From: DATBGO01 sp036558005
GTDB lineage: Bacteria > Actinomycetota > Actinomycetes > Streptosporangiales > Streptosporangiaceae
Length of the DNA stretch: 64,000 nucleotides
Reading direction: 5' to 3'
Assembly (NCBI GenBank): GCA_036558005.1
Contig: DATBGO010000237.1
Coordinates: 7,018 to 71,017, forward strand
This document shows, piece after piece, positions 16,062-22,591 of this stretch; the first letter of the stretch is position 1, and every line of letters begins with the position of its first letter. The notes below the pieces were generated by a model. That model saw nothing but the letters and a program-made list of their open reading frames with translations. It was not told the DNA's origin and ran no database searches. A program made the position numbers and the translations under genes.

Positions 16062-16346
16062 ATGAGCCGGATCAACGACGTCGGCGGCATGCAGGGCTTC
16101 CCGCCGGTGCGGCAGGAGATCGACGAGCCCCCCTTCCACGCCGACTGGGAGGCGCACGTCTTCGCGCTGAACCGGGCCCTGCTCGGGCACGGCATCTACA
16201 ACCTGGACGAGTTCAGGGACGCCATCGAGCAGATGCCGCCGCAGGAATACCTGGCGTCCTCCTACTACGAGAAGTGGCTGCGGGCCATCAGCACGCTGCT
16301 GGTGCGCAAGGGCGTCCTGACCGAGGAGGAGATCGCCGGTGACTGA
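16062..16346 (+). CDS. Nitrile hydratase/thiocyanate hydrolase beta-N subunit (N-terminal half of NHase beta as a separate protein)
   Basis: The 94-residue protein MSRINDVGGMQGFPPV, FHADWEAHVFALN and NLDEFRDAIEQMPPQEYLASSYYEKWL matches the N-terminal half of NHase beta. Arg52 in EFRDAIE corresponds to the conserved arginine that contacts the oxidised cysteine ligands. The gene stops where the C-terminal half begins as a separate ORF, overlapping by 8 bp. Split beta halves are known in thiocyanate hydrolase and three-subunit nitrile hydratases. GGGAGG lies 5 nt before the ATG. Confidence 0.88.
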   Translation: MSRINDVGGMQGFPPVRQEIDEPPFHADWEAHVFALNRALLGHGIYNLDEFRDAIEQMPPQEYLASSYYEKWLRAISTLLVRKGVLTEEEIAGD

Positions 16347-16626
16347 GGGCTTCCGCCCGGGCGACCGGGTGCGGGCGAGCCGGACTGACCCGCCGCACCA
16401 CACCCGGTTGCCCAGGTACGCGCGCGGCGCGGCCGGCACGGTGGTGGAGATGCAGGGCCGCCACCCGCTGCCCGACCTGCGGTCCCGGTGCCTGCCCGCC
16501 GAGCCCGAGCCGGTGTACACCGTCGCCTTCGCCGCCAGCGAGCTGTTCGGCAAGGGCGATCACACGGTGACGGTCGACCTGTGGCAGAGCTACCTGCGCC
16601 CTGCTGACCCGGCGGTGACCGGGTGA
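16339..16626 (+). CDS. Nitrile hydratase/thiocyanate hydrolase beta-C subunit (C-terminal half of NHase beta)
   Basis: The 95-residue protein has the SH3-like barrel of the NHase beta C-terminus: FRPGDRVRASRTDPPHHTRLPRYARGAAGTVVEMQG and PVYTVAFAASELFG, VTVDLWQSYLRP. The Arg in RYARG corresponds to the second arginine that contacts the active site. It overlaps the beta-N gene by 8 bp and the alpha-type gene by 4 bp (GTGA), so the three subunits are translationally coupled. Confidence 0.88.
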   Translation: MTEGFRPGDRVRASRTDPPHHTRLPRYARGAAGTVVEMQGRHPLPDLRSRCLPAEPEPVYTVAFAASELFGKGDHTVTVDLWQSYLRPADPAVTG

Positions 16627-17219
16627 GCGGCGGTCACGCCGGCCCGGCCGCCGCGGTCGCCGCCCGGGTCCGGCGGCTGGAAGGACTGCTGGAGCAGCGC
16701 GGCCTGGTCGACCCGCAGGAGCTGGACCGGGCGCTGGCCGCGTTCCTGGCCCGGTCCTCGCCGGCCAACGGCGCCCGGGTGGCCGCCCGGGCCTGGCTCG
16801 ACCCGGACTTCCGCGCCCGGCTGCTCGCTGACGCCAACGCAGCGCTGCCCGAGCTCGGCCTGTCGATGGGCGGCGGCCTGCAGGAGCAGCGGCTCAAGGT
16901 GGTCGAGAACACCGAGGACCAGCACAACGTCATCGTCTGCACGCTGTGCTCGTGCTATCCGATCGCGCTGCTCGGGCCGTCGCCGACCTGGTACAAGAGC
17001 GAGGCGTACCGGTCCCGGGTGGTGCGCGACCCGCGCGGGGTGCTGGCCGAGTTCGGCTTCGCGCTCGGCCCCGAGGTCAAGATCAGCGTCTGGGATGCCA
17101 GCGCGGAGTCCCGCTACATGGTCCTGCCCCGGCGCCCGGCCGGGACCGGGCACCTGGGCGAGCAGGAACTGGCCGCGCTGGTCACCCGCAACGGGCTGAT
17201 CGGCACCGGGCCGGCCTGA
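16623..17219 (+). CDS. Nitrile hydratase alpha / thiocyanate hydrolase gamma-type metal subunit (cobalt type)
   Basis: The 198-residue protein contains VCTLCSCYP at about residues 105-113. The CTLCSC signature binds a low-spin metal through three cysteines; Thr at the second position indicates the cobalt type. Downstream WYKSEAYRSRVVRDPRGVLAEFG and VWDASAESRYMVLPRRPAGT are family blocks. It would hydrate nitriles to amides or hydrolyse thiocyanate with the two beta-type subunits. The order betaN-betaC-alpha matches the thiocyanate hydrolase operon order (scnB-scnA-scnC). No activator or cobalt transporter gene is adjacent. Substrate undecided. Confidence 0.9.
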   Translation: MSGGHAGPAAAVAARVRRLEGLLEQRGLVDPQELDRALAAFLARSSPANGARVAARAWLDPDFRARLLADANAALPELGLSMGGGLQEQRLKVVENTEDQHNVIVCTLCSCYPIALLGPSPTWYKSEAYRSRVVRDPRGVLAEFGFALGPEVKISVWDASAESRYMVLPRRPAGTGHLGEQELAALVTRNGLIGTGPA

Positions 17220-17236
17220 CCGGCCCGGCGGGCCGG
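17220..17236. terminator. Hairpin between convergent hydratase and NMT1-like genes
   Basis: CCGGCCC (17220-17226) and GGGCCGG (17230-17236) are perfect complements around GGC, filling almost the whole 19-bp gap between the two stop codons. It probably ends both transcripts. Confidence 0.55.
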
Positions 17237-17238
17237 CC

Positions 17239-18114
17239 TCAGGCCAGGACGGCCTCGTCGTAGCTGGCGATGGACGCGGGCTGGTCGGGGAACAGGTTGC
17301 GGGCCTGCACCCACTCCCTGGTCTCGGCGAACACTTCCCTGGTGTAGGGCAGGAAGACGATCCGCTCGCCGGTCCCGAATCCGCGCACGTCCACCTGGTC
17401 GCGGTACTTCTCCGGCACCGCCCGCCGGTGATAGTGCTTGTACCGCTCCGGGTGCAGGTCGATCTCCATCTGGGCCCGCCGCAGCGCGCCGAGGTACTTG
17501 TCCACCTCGGCCTTGCTGACGCTTTCCCCGGTGACCAGGAACCCGATCATGAACGTGGCGTCGATGACCTTGCGGAACCCGAGCGACTCGGCGACGTAGA
17601 GCGGCACCCCCCACGCGGTGGACGCCGGGACATCGCGGTTCAGCAGCGCGTCCAGCCGCTCGTTGGGCGGGCCCTGGAAGGTGAGCTTGATGTCGCCGGG
17701 CTCCAGCACCGCCTCCAGCGCCTGCAGGGTGGCGAAGTGGCTGCCGGAGTGGTACCCGACCCCGACGCTCACCCCGGCCAGGTCCTCGGGCCGCCGGACC
17801 GGCGACTCCGGCGGCACCATGATCGCGCACGGCGCCACCGAATAGGCCGAGGTCACCAGCTGGCCGGACCGCTCGCCCGCGGCGGCGTTGGTGGCCCAGT
17901 GGCAGGCGCAGCTCACGTTGGCGCCGTCACGCCCGGCCTCGAACGTCTCGAACGCGCCGGTCTTGATCTCCCCGGCGGTGTCGCGCCCGCCGTGCCGGAT
18001 GCCGTAGTCGCCTTCGGCCACGAAGCTGTAGTCGAGCCCCTCGGCGGCGAAGTACCCCTTCTCCTCAGCGACCCATTCCTGCAGCCGTCCGTGCGGCATG
18101 ATCCTCAGCGTCAT
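17239..18114 (-). CDS. NMT1/THI5-like solute-binding-fold protein without a signal peptide
   Basis: The 291-residue protein starts MTLRIMPHGRLQEWVAEEKGYFAAEGLDYSFV, typical of the NitT/TauT-THI5 fold, but the first residues already belong to the mature domain: no signal peptide or lipobox is present. Other family blocks are PEDLAGVSVGVGYHSGSHFATLQALE and DVPASTAWGVPLYVAESLGF. A CACHWATN motif at about residues 69-76 might be a ligand or metal site. Cytoplasmic relatives include enzymes, so it may not be a transport protein. It is convergent with the hydratase operon and divergent from the HD-protein gene. Confidence 0.75.
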   Translation of the reverse strand: MTLRIMPHGRLQEWVAEEKGYFAAEGLDYSFVAEGDYGIRHGGRDTAGEIKTGAFETFEAGRDGANVSCACHWATNAAAGERSGQLVTSAYSVAPCAIMVPPESPVRRPEDLAGVSVGVGYHSGSHFATLQALEAVLEPGDIKLTFQGPPNERLDALLNRDVPASTAWGVPLYVAESLGFRKVIDATFMIGFLVTGESVSKAEVDKYLGALRRAQMEIDLHPERYKHYHRRAVPEKYRDQVDVRGFGTGERIVFLPYTREVFAETREWVQARNLFPDQPASIASYDEAVLA

Positions 18115-18228
18115 CGCGGTCTCCTTCCGCCGGCCCCTTCCGGCGCGCGTCCGCGGTCAAGGTAGCTCGGGCTAGATTCGGATAGCAAGGCCGCGCACCG
18201 CCACCGGGACCGGAAAGGACGCCGTGAC

Positions 18229-19059
18229 ATGCCTGAACCGCAGTCCGCCGACGCACCCCCCAGCACCCAGGTCGACCCGCGCGAACTGCCCGCGTCGCTG
18301 CGCGAGGCGGGGCTGGCGAACTGGATCCGCGAGCCGCTGGACGACGCGGTGGACCGCAGGCGCCGGATCCTGTTCCCGCCGGCCGCGGCGATGATCGGGA
18401 CCCCGGCCAGCGAGTACCAGGGGCCGCTGCTGGCGCAGGCGCGCCAGCCCGACACGATCTTCATGATGGGCGACAACCCGGCGCTGCCGGTGATGCCCGA
18501 GCGGCCGGCGCTGCGGGACTTCTACCTGCTGCGGTTCGGCCGGGTGCCGCGCACGCACCTGCTGCAGAGCGCCCGGGTGGCCAGGGAGAACGGGCTGGGC
18601 GAGAAGGTGATCACGGCGTGCCTGCTGCACGACATCGCCATCGCCGGGCTGCTCTCGGCCAACCACGGCTACTGGGGCGCCCAGCTGGTCAGGCCGTACG
18701 TGGACGAGGAGGTCGCGTGGGCGATCGAGAAGCACGAGGCGCTGCGCTACTTCGCTGACGAGTCGGTCGGCTACAGCTACCCGAGCGCCTACGTCGAGTA
18801 CTTCGGGGAGGACTACCGGCCGCCCGAGTACATCCGCCGCGAGCACGAGGCCGCCCGGCGGCACCGCTGGTACATGACCTCGCGGCTGGTCACCATCAAC
18901 GACATCTACTCCTTCGACCCCGCGGTCGTGGTCAGCTTCGAGGAGTTCGAGGACGTGCTGGGCCGGAACTTCCGCCAGCCCAGTGAGGGGCTGGGATTCG
19001 ACGGCTCCCCGGTCGCGCACATGTGGCGGACGATGATCTGGCCCAACAACTTCCTGTGA
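18229..19059 (+). CDS. HD-domain protein with a six-ligand (PhnZ-like) metal pattern
   Basis: In this 276-residue protein the HD-type ligands can be placed at His110, His134-Asp135, His146, His169 and Asp225 (THLLQSARVA; CLLHDIAIAG; SANHGYWG; IEKHEAL; TINDIYSF). The spacing 24-1-11-23-56 resembles that of the PhnZ-type mixed-valent diiron oxygenases, although plain phosphohydrolases share the HD core. The gene is divergent from the NMT1-like gene with a 114-bp shared promoter region, next to the split hydratase operon. It may act in the same pathway. Function is not established. Confidence 0.75.
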   Translation: MPEPQSADAPPSTQVDPRELPASLREAGLANWIREPLDDAVDRRRRILFPPAAAMIGTPASEYQGPLLAQARQPDTIFMMGDNPALPVMPERPALRDFYLLRFGRVPRTHLLQSARVARENGLGEKVITACLLHDIAIAGLLSANHGYWGAQLVRPYVDEEVAWAIEKHEALRYFADESVGYSYPSAYVEYFGEDYRPPEYIRREHEAARRHRWYMTSRLVTINDIYSFDPAVVVSFEEFEDVLGRNFRQPSEGLGFDGSPVAHMWRTMIWPNNFL

Positions 19060-19425
19060 TCAGACGAAGATCCGGCGGGTTACCACGCCGCGGCCGATGT
19101 CGCGGCCGCGCCAGATCGTGAACGGCTCGCCGGGCGACAGGTAGTCGACCACGTCGTCACCGACCACCGTCATCGTCACCAGGGCATCGAAGTCCGGCGC
19201 CCGCGGGCTGGCGTCGCTGGCCGTGATCAGCGCGCTGAACATCTTGTCCTGGTGCGCCGGCGGCCCGGCCGCCCGGACCACGATGCGGCAGGCCGGCCCG
19301 GGCAGGGCCGGCCGCGGCGCTGCCGGGACGGCGCTGTGCGCCTCCTCCGGCAGGAGCGCGACCAGAGCCTGGTACTTGTACCGCTTCACCACGTCACCGT
19401 CCCGTGATCCCGCCACCAGGGACAC
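19060..19425 (-). CDS. Hypothetical protein with EF-Tu domain-like C-terminal beta region
   Basis: The frame of up to 121 residues contains KRYKYQALVALLPEE, FSALITASD and GEPFTIWRGRDIGRGVVTRRIFV, reminiscent of the C-terminal beta-barrel of EF-Tu-like proteins but without GTPase motifs. Translation may start at the GTGs at codon 12 or 13 rather than at 19425, because GGGACGG precedes them. It is convergent with the HD-protein gene (adjacent stops at 19059/19060). The dyad at 19438 lies directly upstream. No function can be assigned. Confidence 0.65.
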   Translation of the reverse strand: MSLVAGSRDGDVVKRYKYQALVALLPEEAHSAVPAAPRPALPGPACRIVVRAAGPPAHQDKMFSALITASDASPRAPDFDALVTMTVVGDDVVDYLSPGEPFTIWRGRDIGRGVVTRRIFV

Positions 19426-19437
19426 TCGCGTGATTTA

Positions 19438-19452
19438 TATCGTAACACGATA
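19438..19452. promoter_or_regulatory. Short perfect dyad upstream of the EF-Tu-like hypothetical gene
   Basis: TATCGT-AAC-ACGATA (19438-19452) is a perfect 6-bp inverted repeat in an AT-rich patch just 5' of the start codon at 19425. Size and symmetry suit a dimeric repressor of PadR, GntR or TetR type. The regulator is unknown. Confidence 0.4.
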
Positions 19453-19593
19453 GATCGCGCGGCGCGCCCTGACCTCGCGGTAACGGTCGTGGCCGGCGAG
19501 GCTGGCTACGGTCACTACATCGCGGGCACGCCGCAGTGACCGCCGGGATGCCACGGTGAGCGCCGCCGCGGCCGGGCGCTAGTATCGCCGGTC

Positions 19594-20520
19594 ATGGTGG
19601 CTGAATCCGGGCTCGATGACGAGGTTCGCGCGGCCGGTGACCGGATCGGCGACCTGCGCGCCACGCCCGCGGTCCAGGTCAGCGAGCACTTGTGGCTGAA
19701 GCTGGAGAACTTCCAGCCGGCCGGCAGTTTCAAGGTGCGGGGCTTCCTGAACGCGGTCAGGAGCCTGAGCCGGGACGAGCTCGCGGCCGGGATCGTGACG
19801 GTCAGCGCGGGCAACGCGGCGCTGGCGGCGGCGTACGCGGCCCGGCAGGCCGGCGTCGGGTGCACGGTGGTCATGTTCGACACCGCGCCCGCGGCCAAGC
19901 GGGACGGGGTGCGGGCGCTGGGCGGCGAGGTGCTTTCCTTGCCGCGGCCGCGGCTGCTGGACTGGATGGCCAGCCGCGGCTGGGAGAGCATGCCACAGCG
20001 CTTCATCCACCCGTTCGCTGACCCGGCGGTCATCACCGGGCACGCCACCATGGCACTGGAACTGCTGGACCAGGTGCCGGGCCTGCGGCGGGTGCTGGTG
20101 GCCGTCGGCGGCGGCGGGCTGGCCTCCGGCGTCGGGGCCGCGCTGCACGCGGCCGGCCAGCCGGTCGAGGTGATCGGCGTCCAGTCCAGCGGCTACCCGC
20201 TCTGGCCGCGGACGTTCGGCGCGGGCCAGCCGCCCGAACTGGTGCCCGACACCATCGCCGACGGCACCACCGCGCCCTACGAGCCGGGCATGCACGAGCG
20301 GCTGCGCACCGCGGTGGACCGCTGGACCGAGGTGCCCGAGGCCGGCCTGCGCGCGGCCGTGGCCGAGCTGGCGCTGCGGCACAAGGTGGTGGCCGAGGGC
20401 GCCGGCGCGCTCGCTTACCAGGCCGCGGCCGGGCTGCCCGGCGGCGAGCCCACCGCCGCGGTCATCTCCGGCGGCAACATCGACGCCGGCCGCCTCGCCG
20501 AGCTGCTCACCAGCGGCTGA
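19594..20520 (+). CDS. PLP-dependent threonine/serine dehydratase-like enzyme
   Basis: The 308-residue fold-type II PLP protein has the lysine site NFQPAGSFKVRGFLNA at about residues 41-56, a substrate loop VTVSAGNAALAAAYAARQ and the phosphate-binding Gly cluster AVGGGGLASGV. It lacks an ACT regulatory domain, so it is of the short catabolic/serine-racemase-like class rather than biosynthetic IlvA. The usual SAGNHA motif reads SAGNAA. It would deaminate threonine or serine to the 2-oxo acid. It is monocistronic, convergent with the YjbR gene. Confidence 0.88.
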   Translation: MVAESGLDDEVRAAGDRIGDLRATPAVQVSEHLWLKLENFQPAGSFKVRGFLNAVRSLSRDELAAGIVTVSAGNAALAAAYAARQAGVGCTVVMFDTAPAAKRDGVRALGGEVLSLPRPRLLDWMASRGWESMPQRFIHPFADPAVITGHATMALELLDQVPGLRRVLVAVGGGGLASGVGAALHAAGQPVEVIGVQSSGYPLWPRTFGAGQPPELVPDTIADGTTAPYEPGMHERLRTAVDRWTEVPEAGLRAAVAELALRHKVVAEGAGALAYQAAAGLPGGEPTAAVISGGNIDAGRLAELLTSG

Positions 20521-20521
20521 A

Positions 20522-20538
20522 GCCGGCCGGAGGCCGGC
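20522..20538. terminator. Hairpin between convergent dehydratase and YjbR genes
   Basis: GCCGGCC (20522-20528) and GGCCGGC (20532-20538) pair around GGA directly after the dehydratase stop. A second weak stem, CTGAG (20561-20565) with CTCAG (20573-20577), overlaps the YjbR stop. Together they can end transcription from both sides. Confidence 0.45.
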
Positions 20539-20573
20539 GCGCAACGCCGAAGCGAGGCACCTGAGTAGCGTGC

Positions 20574-20960
20574 TCAGCCTGGTCCGGTGCCGGGCAGGAA
20601 GCCGGCCTCGCCGGCCAGCGCGGCCGGGGCACGCATCCGCCACGCGTCGGTCACCAGCTCGGCCAGCCGCCCGGCATCCACCTTCGCCAGCCGCACCATC
20701 ACCAGCGGCAGGCCGTCATAGCCGCGCGTGGTGAAGAACACCTCCGGCTCGCCCAGCAGCAGGGCCTGCTTCTCCGCCTCGTCGCCGGTGAACAGCACCG
20801 CGATATCGGTGCGGATCACCCGCCGCCGGCCCGGCTCACGCTCGGGATAGGACCAGACGAATCCCTTCCCGCCGACCCGGAAGTCGAAGCCGTCGCTGTC
20901 GACCTCCTCCACCTGCGGCAGGGCCAGCGCCAGGCGGCGCACGTCGTCAGCGTCAGCCAT
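20574..20960 (-). CDS. MmcQ/YjbR-family protein
   Basis: The 128-residue protein MADADDVRRLALALPQVEEVDSDGFDFRVGGKGFVWSYPE has the YjbR DNA-binding-fold pattern (cystatin-like strands, ALPQVEE near the N-terminus, GYDGLPLVMVRLAKVDAGRLAELVTDAWRMRAP at the end). The biological role of the family is unknown. The ATG at 20960 is chosen because the family begins there; the open frame upstream runs through a 9-bp tandem repeat and is not conserved in character. Confidence 0.85.
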   Translation of the reverse strand: MADADDVRRLALALPQVEEVDSDGFDFRVGGKGFVWSYPEREPGRRRVIRTDIAVLFTGDEAEKQALLLGEPEVFFTTRGYDGLPLVMVRLAKVDAGRLAELVTDAWRMRAPAALAGEAGFLPGTGPG

Positions 20961-20963
20961 CCC

Positions 20964-20995
20964 GGCCGTCCTGGCCGTCCTGGCCGTCCTGGCCG
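20964..20995 (-). repeat. 9-bp tandem repeat in the YjbR leader
   Basis: GGCCGTCCT is repeated three times with a partial fourth copy directly upstream of the YjbR start. On the mRNA strand each unit offers an AGGA core, so copy number could alter ribosome binding. That effect is inferred. Confidence 0.6.
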
Positions 20996-21081
20996 AAGCC
21001 CGCTGCGCGCATGCCCATAGCCTAGGGGCCCGCACCGGCAGCCGGGCTCCCCGCGGGCTTCGCCAGCTGGGGACTCAGTGG

Positions 21082-21585
21082 TTACGCCGGGCCCACGGCC
21101 CTTGCCAGGAGTTCCAGCTTGACCAGCGACGCGGTCATGGCGTCCCGCCACTCCTCGCCGTCCCGGACGGCCTCGCGCAGTTCCTCCGGGGAACGGCTGC
21201 AGTCGAACGTCTCGGTGACCACGGCGGCTCCGGCGCCATCGGGGGAGAGCTCGAACCTCCACCGGAACCACGCGGGTTCGCCGGTGACTTCCTGCTCTCC
21301 GGGGCCGGAGGCGACCACCTCCACCCGCACCGGCTCCCACGCCAGCCGGTGGCCGGCCTGGTACTCGACCACCTCGTTGCGCATCTGGTACGCACCACGG
21401 TCGGCGTGGTACATGTTCATCCGGAAGACGTCACCGGTACCTGACAGCCTGACCGCAGGGGCCGGCTCCCGTACCATGCCCGAGCCGTCGATCAGCGGAT
21501 GGTTCGCCGAGTCGGCCAGTAGCGCGAACAGCCGTTCCGCGGGTGCCTCGATGTGCCGGGAGACCGATACGAGTCCGTCTGCCAT
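21082..21585 (-). CDS. SRPBCC (START-like/AHSA1-type) protein
   Basis: The 167-residue protein opens with VSVSRHIEAPAERLFALLADSANHPLIDGSG, the signature of SRPBCC ligand-binding proteins, and ends with the long C-terminal helix (MTASLVKLELLARAV). An ATG two codons upstream (21591) is possible, but AGGAAGG is better spaced for 21585. It follows the ArsR regulator gene by 57 bp on the same strand, the usual ArsR-SRPBCC operon of actinobacteria. The ligand is unknown. Confidence 0.88.
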   Translation of the reverse strand: MADGLVSVSRHIEAPAERLFALLADSANHPLIDGSGMVREPAPAVRLSGTGDVFRMNMYHADRGAYQMRNEVVEYQAGHRLAWEPVRVEVVASGPGEQEVTGEPAWFRWRFELSPDGAGAAVVTETFDCSRSPEELREAVRDGEEWRDAMTASLVKLELLARAVGPA

Positions 21586-21642
21586 CGTCATGCCCTTCCT
21601 GTTGTCAGTGGATGCGGTCGCCGCCGCGGGTATCGCTGGTCA

Positions 21643-21966
21643 TCAGGTGCTCCTTCGCCCGCGTTTGCCCCGGGCTATCTCGGTGTGCAGGGCGTCCAGC
21701 CGCTGCTCCCACATGGCCCGGTACCGGCTCAGCCATTCGTCGACCTCGGCGAGCGGCTCGGGGCGAAGACTGTAAACTCGCCGCTGCGCCTGCTGGCGGG
21801 TCTCGACCAGTCCCGCCTCCCGCAGCACGCGCAGGTGCCGCGATGCCCCCTCGCGGGCGATCGGCAGCAGCGCCGCCAGCTCACCGGCGGTTGCCGGGCC
21901 GCGGGTCAAGGTATCCAGGATCGTCCGCCGGCTCTGGTCCGCCAGTGCCCGCAGTACAGCTTCCAT
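21643..21966 (-). CDS. ArsR-family transcriptional regulator
   Basis: The 107-residue winged-helix protein MEAVLRALADQSRRTILDTLTRGPATAGELAALLPIAREGASRHLRVLREAGLVETRQQAQRRVYSL is a typical ArsR domain of the kind linked to SRPBCC proteins. It lacks metal-binding cysteines, so it probably does not sense metals. No Shine-Dalgarno sequence precedes the ATG, so the mRNA may be leaderless. A 34-bp imperfect palindrome 9 bp upstream is its probable operator, giving autoregulation of the operon. Confidence 0.9.
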   Translation of the reverse strand: MEAVLRALADQSRRTILDTLTRGPATAGELAALLPIAREGASRHLRVLREAGLVETRQQAQRRVYSLRPEPLAEVDEWLSRYRAMWEQRLDALHTEIARGKRGRRST

Positions 21967-21974
21967 GGCATTAA

Positions 21975-22008
21975 TGTATCAAGATAGTTACGTAACCGTC
22001 TAGATACA
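21975..22008. promoter_or_regulatory. 34-bp palindromic operator of the ArsR/SRPBCC operon
   Basis: The element is centred on the perfect core GTTAC-GTAAC (21987-21996) with outer arms TGTATC (21975-21980) and GATACA (22003-22008); 14 of 17 positions of the half-sites pair. It lies 9-42 bp upstream of the ArsR start codon, in an otherwise GC-rich region. Confidence 0.65.
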
Positions 22009-22098
22009 TAACTCGATACCGCCGGGCTGAGCACGTCAGCGGTCACAGCGCTGCTGGACCGGCTGGAGCAAGATATTTGAGCTAGATGAGTGATTCGA

Positions 22099-22126
22099 TG
22101 TCGAGAAGCTCTGATCGGCTCCGCTC
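22099..22126 (+). promoter_or_regulatory. Candidate ECF42 promoter (-35 element)
   Basis: TGTCGA at 22099-22104 matches the reported -35 element of ECF42-dependent promoters. The region 16-22 bp downstream (CCGCTC at 22121-22126) only loosely resembles the -10. It lies 72 bp upstream of the DGPF reading frame that forms an operon with the ECF42 gene. Confidence 0.4.
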
Positions 22127-22176
22127 ACCAGGTGAAGCGCCACGACAGGCGTGGCCCACGACACCAGGAGATCACC

Positions 22177-22591
22177 ATGCCGAAGTACCTGCTACTCAAG
22201 CATTACCGCGGCGGCCCGCAGCCGCACCGTCCGGTGCCCCCGATGGACCAGTGGGCTCCCGAGGACGTGGAGGCACATGGCCTTCCTCAGGCACGTCAGC
22301 GAGCTGCTGGAGGAGAACGGCGAGTAAGTCGATGCGCAGGCGCTCACGCCGGCGCGCACCTGGGTGCGCTACGGCGGGCCGGACGCCGCGCCTGTCACCA
22401 CCGACGGCCCGCTGCCTGAGACCAGCGATCTCGTGGCGGGCTGGTACATGATCGACGTCGAGTCGTACGAGCGCGCGGTCGAGCTGGCGGCCTACGTCTC
22501 CTCCGAGCCCGGCCCGGGCGGAAATCCGCTGCATGAGTGGATCGATGTCCGGGAGGTCATGTCCGAGGCGAACTCCGACGACCCGGCGTGA
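22177..22591 (+). pseudogene. YCII-related DGPF-domain protein, broken by a frameshift and a stop codon
   Basis: From ATG 22177 (AGGAG 6 nt upstream) the frame reads MPKYLLLKHYRGGPQPHRPVPPMDQWAPEDVEAH, then the family sequence continues in another frame from 22277 (MAFLRHVSELLEENGE), consistent with loss of two bases near 22275. In that frame a TAA at 22325-22327 interrupts before VDAQALTPARTWVRYGGPD, where TAC (Tyr) would be expected. The rest (DLVAGWYMIDVESYERAVELAAY to HEWIDVREVM) is intact up to the stop at 22589-22591. DGPF proteins are the standard operon partners and targets of ECF42 sigma factors. Two independent lesions argue against a single sequencing error. Confidence 0.85.

Noticed and set aside
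16339..16346. The gap between the two beta-subunit frames considered as a frameshift in one NHase beta gene
   Set aside because: The second frame has its own ATG, the overlap is 8 bp with normal stop and start, and split beta subunits are known in thiocyanate hydrolase.
13713..16553. A 946-codon open frame antisense to the MMPL transporter
   Set aside because: It mirrors the codon-position bias of the real gene on the other strand, is rich in Arg/Gly/Asp/His repeats without domains, and contains no family motif.
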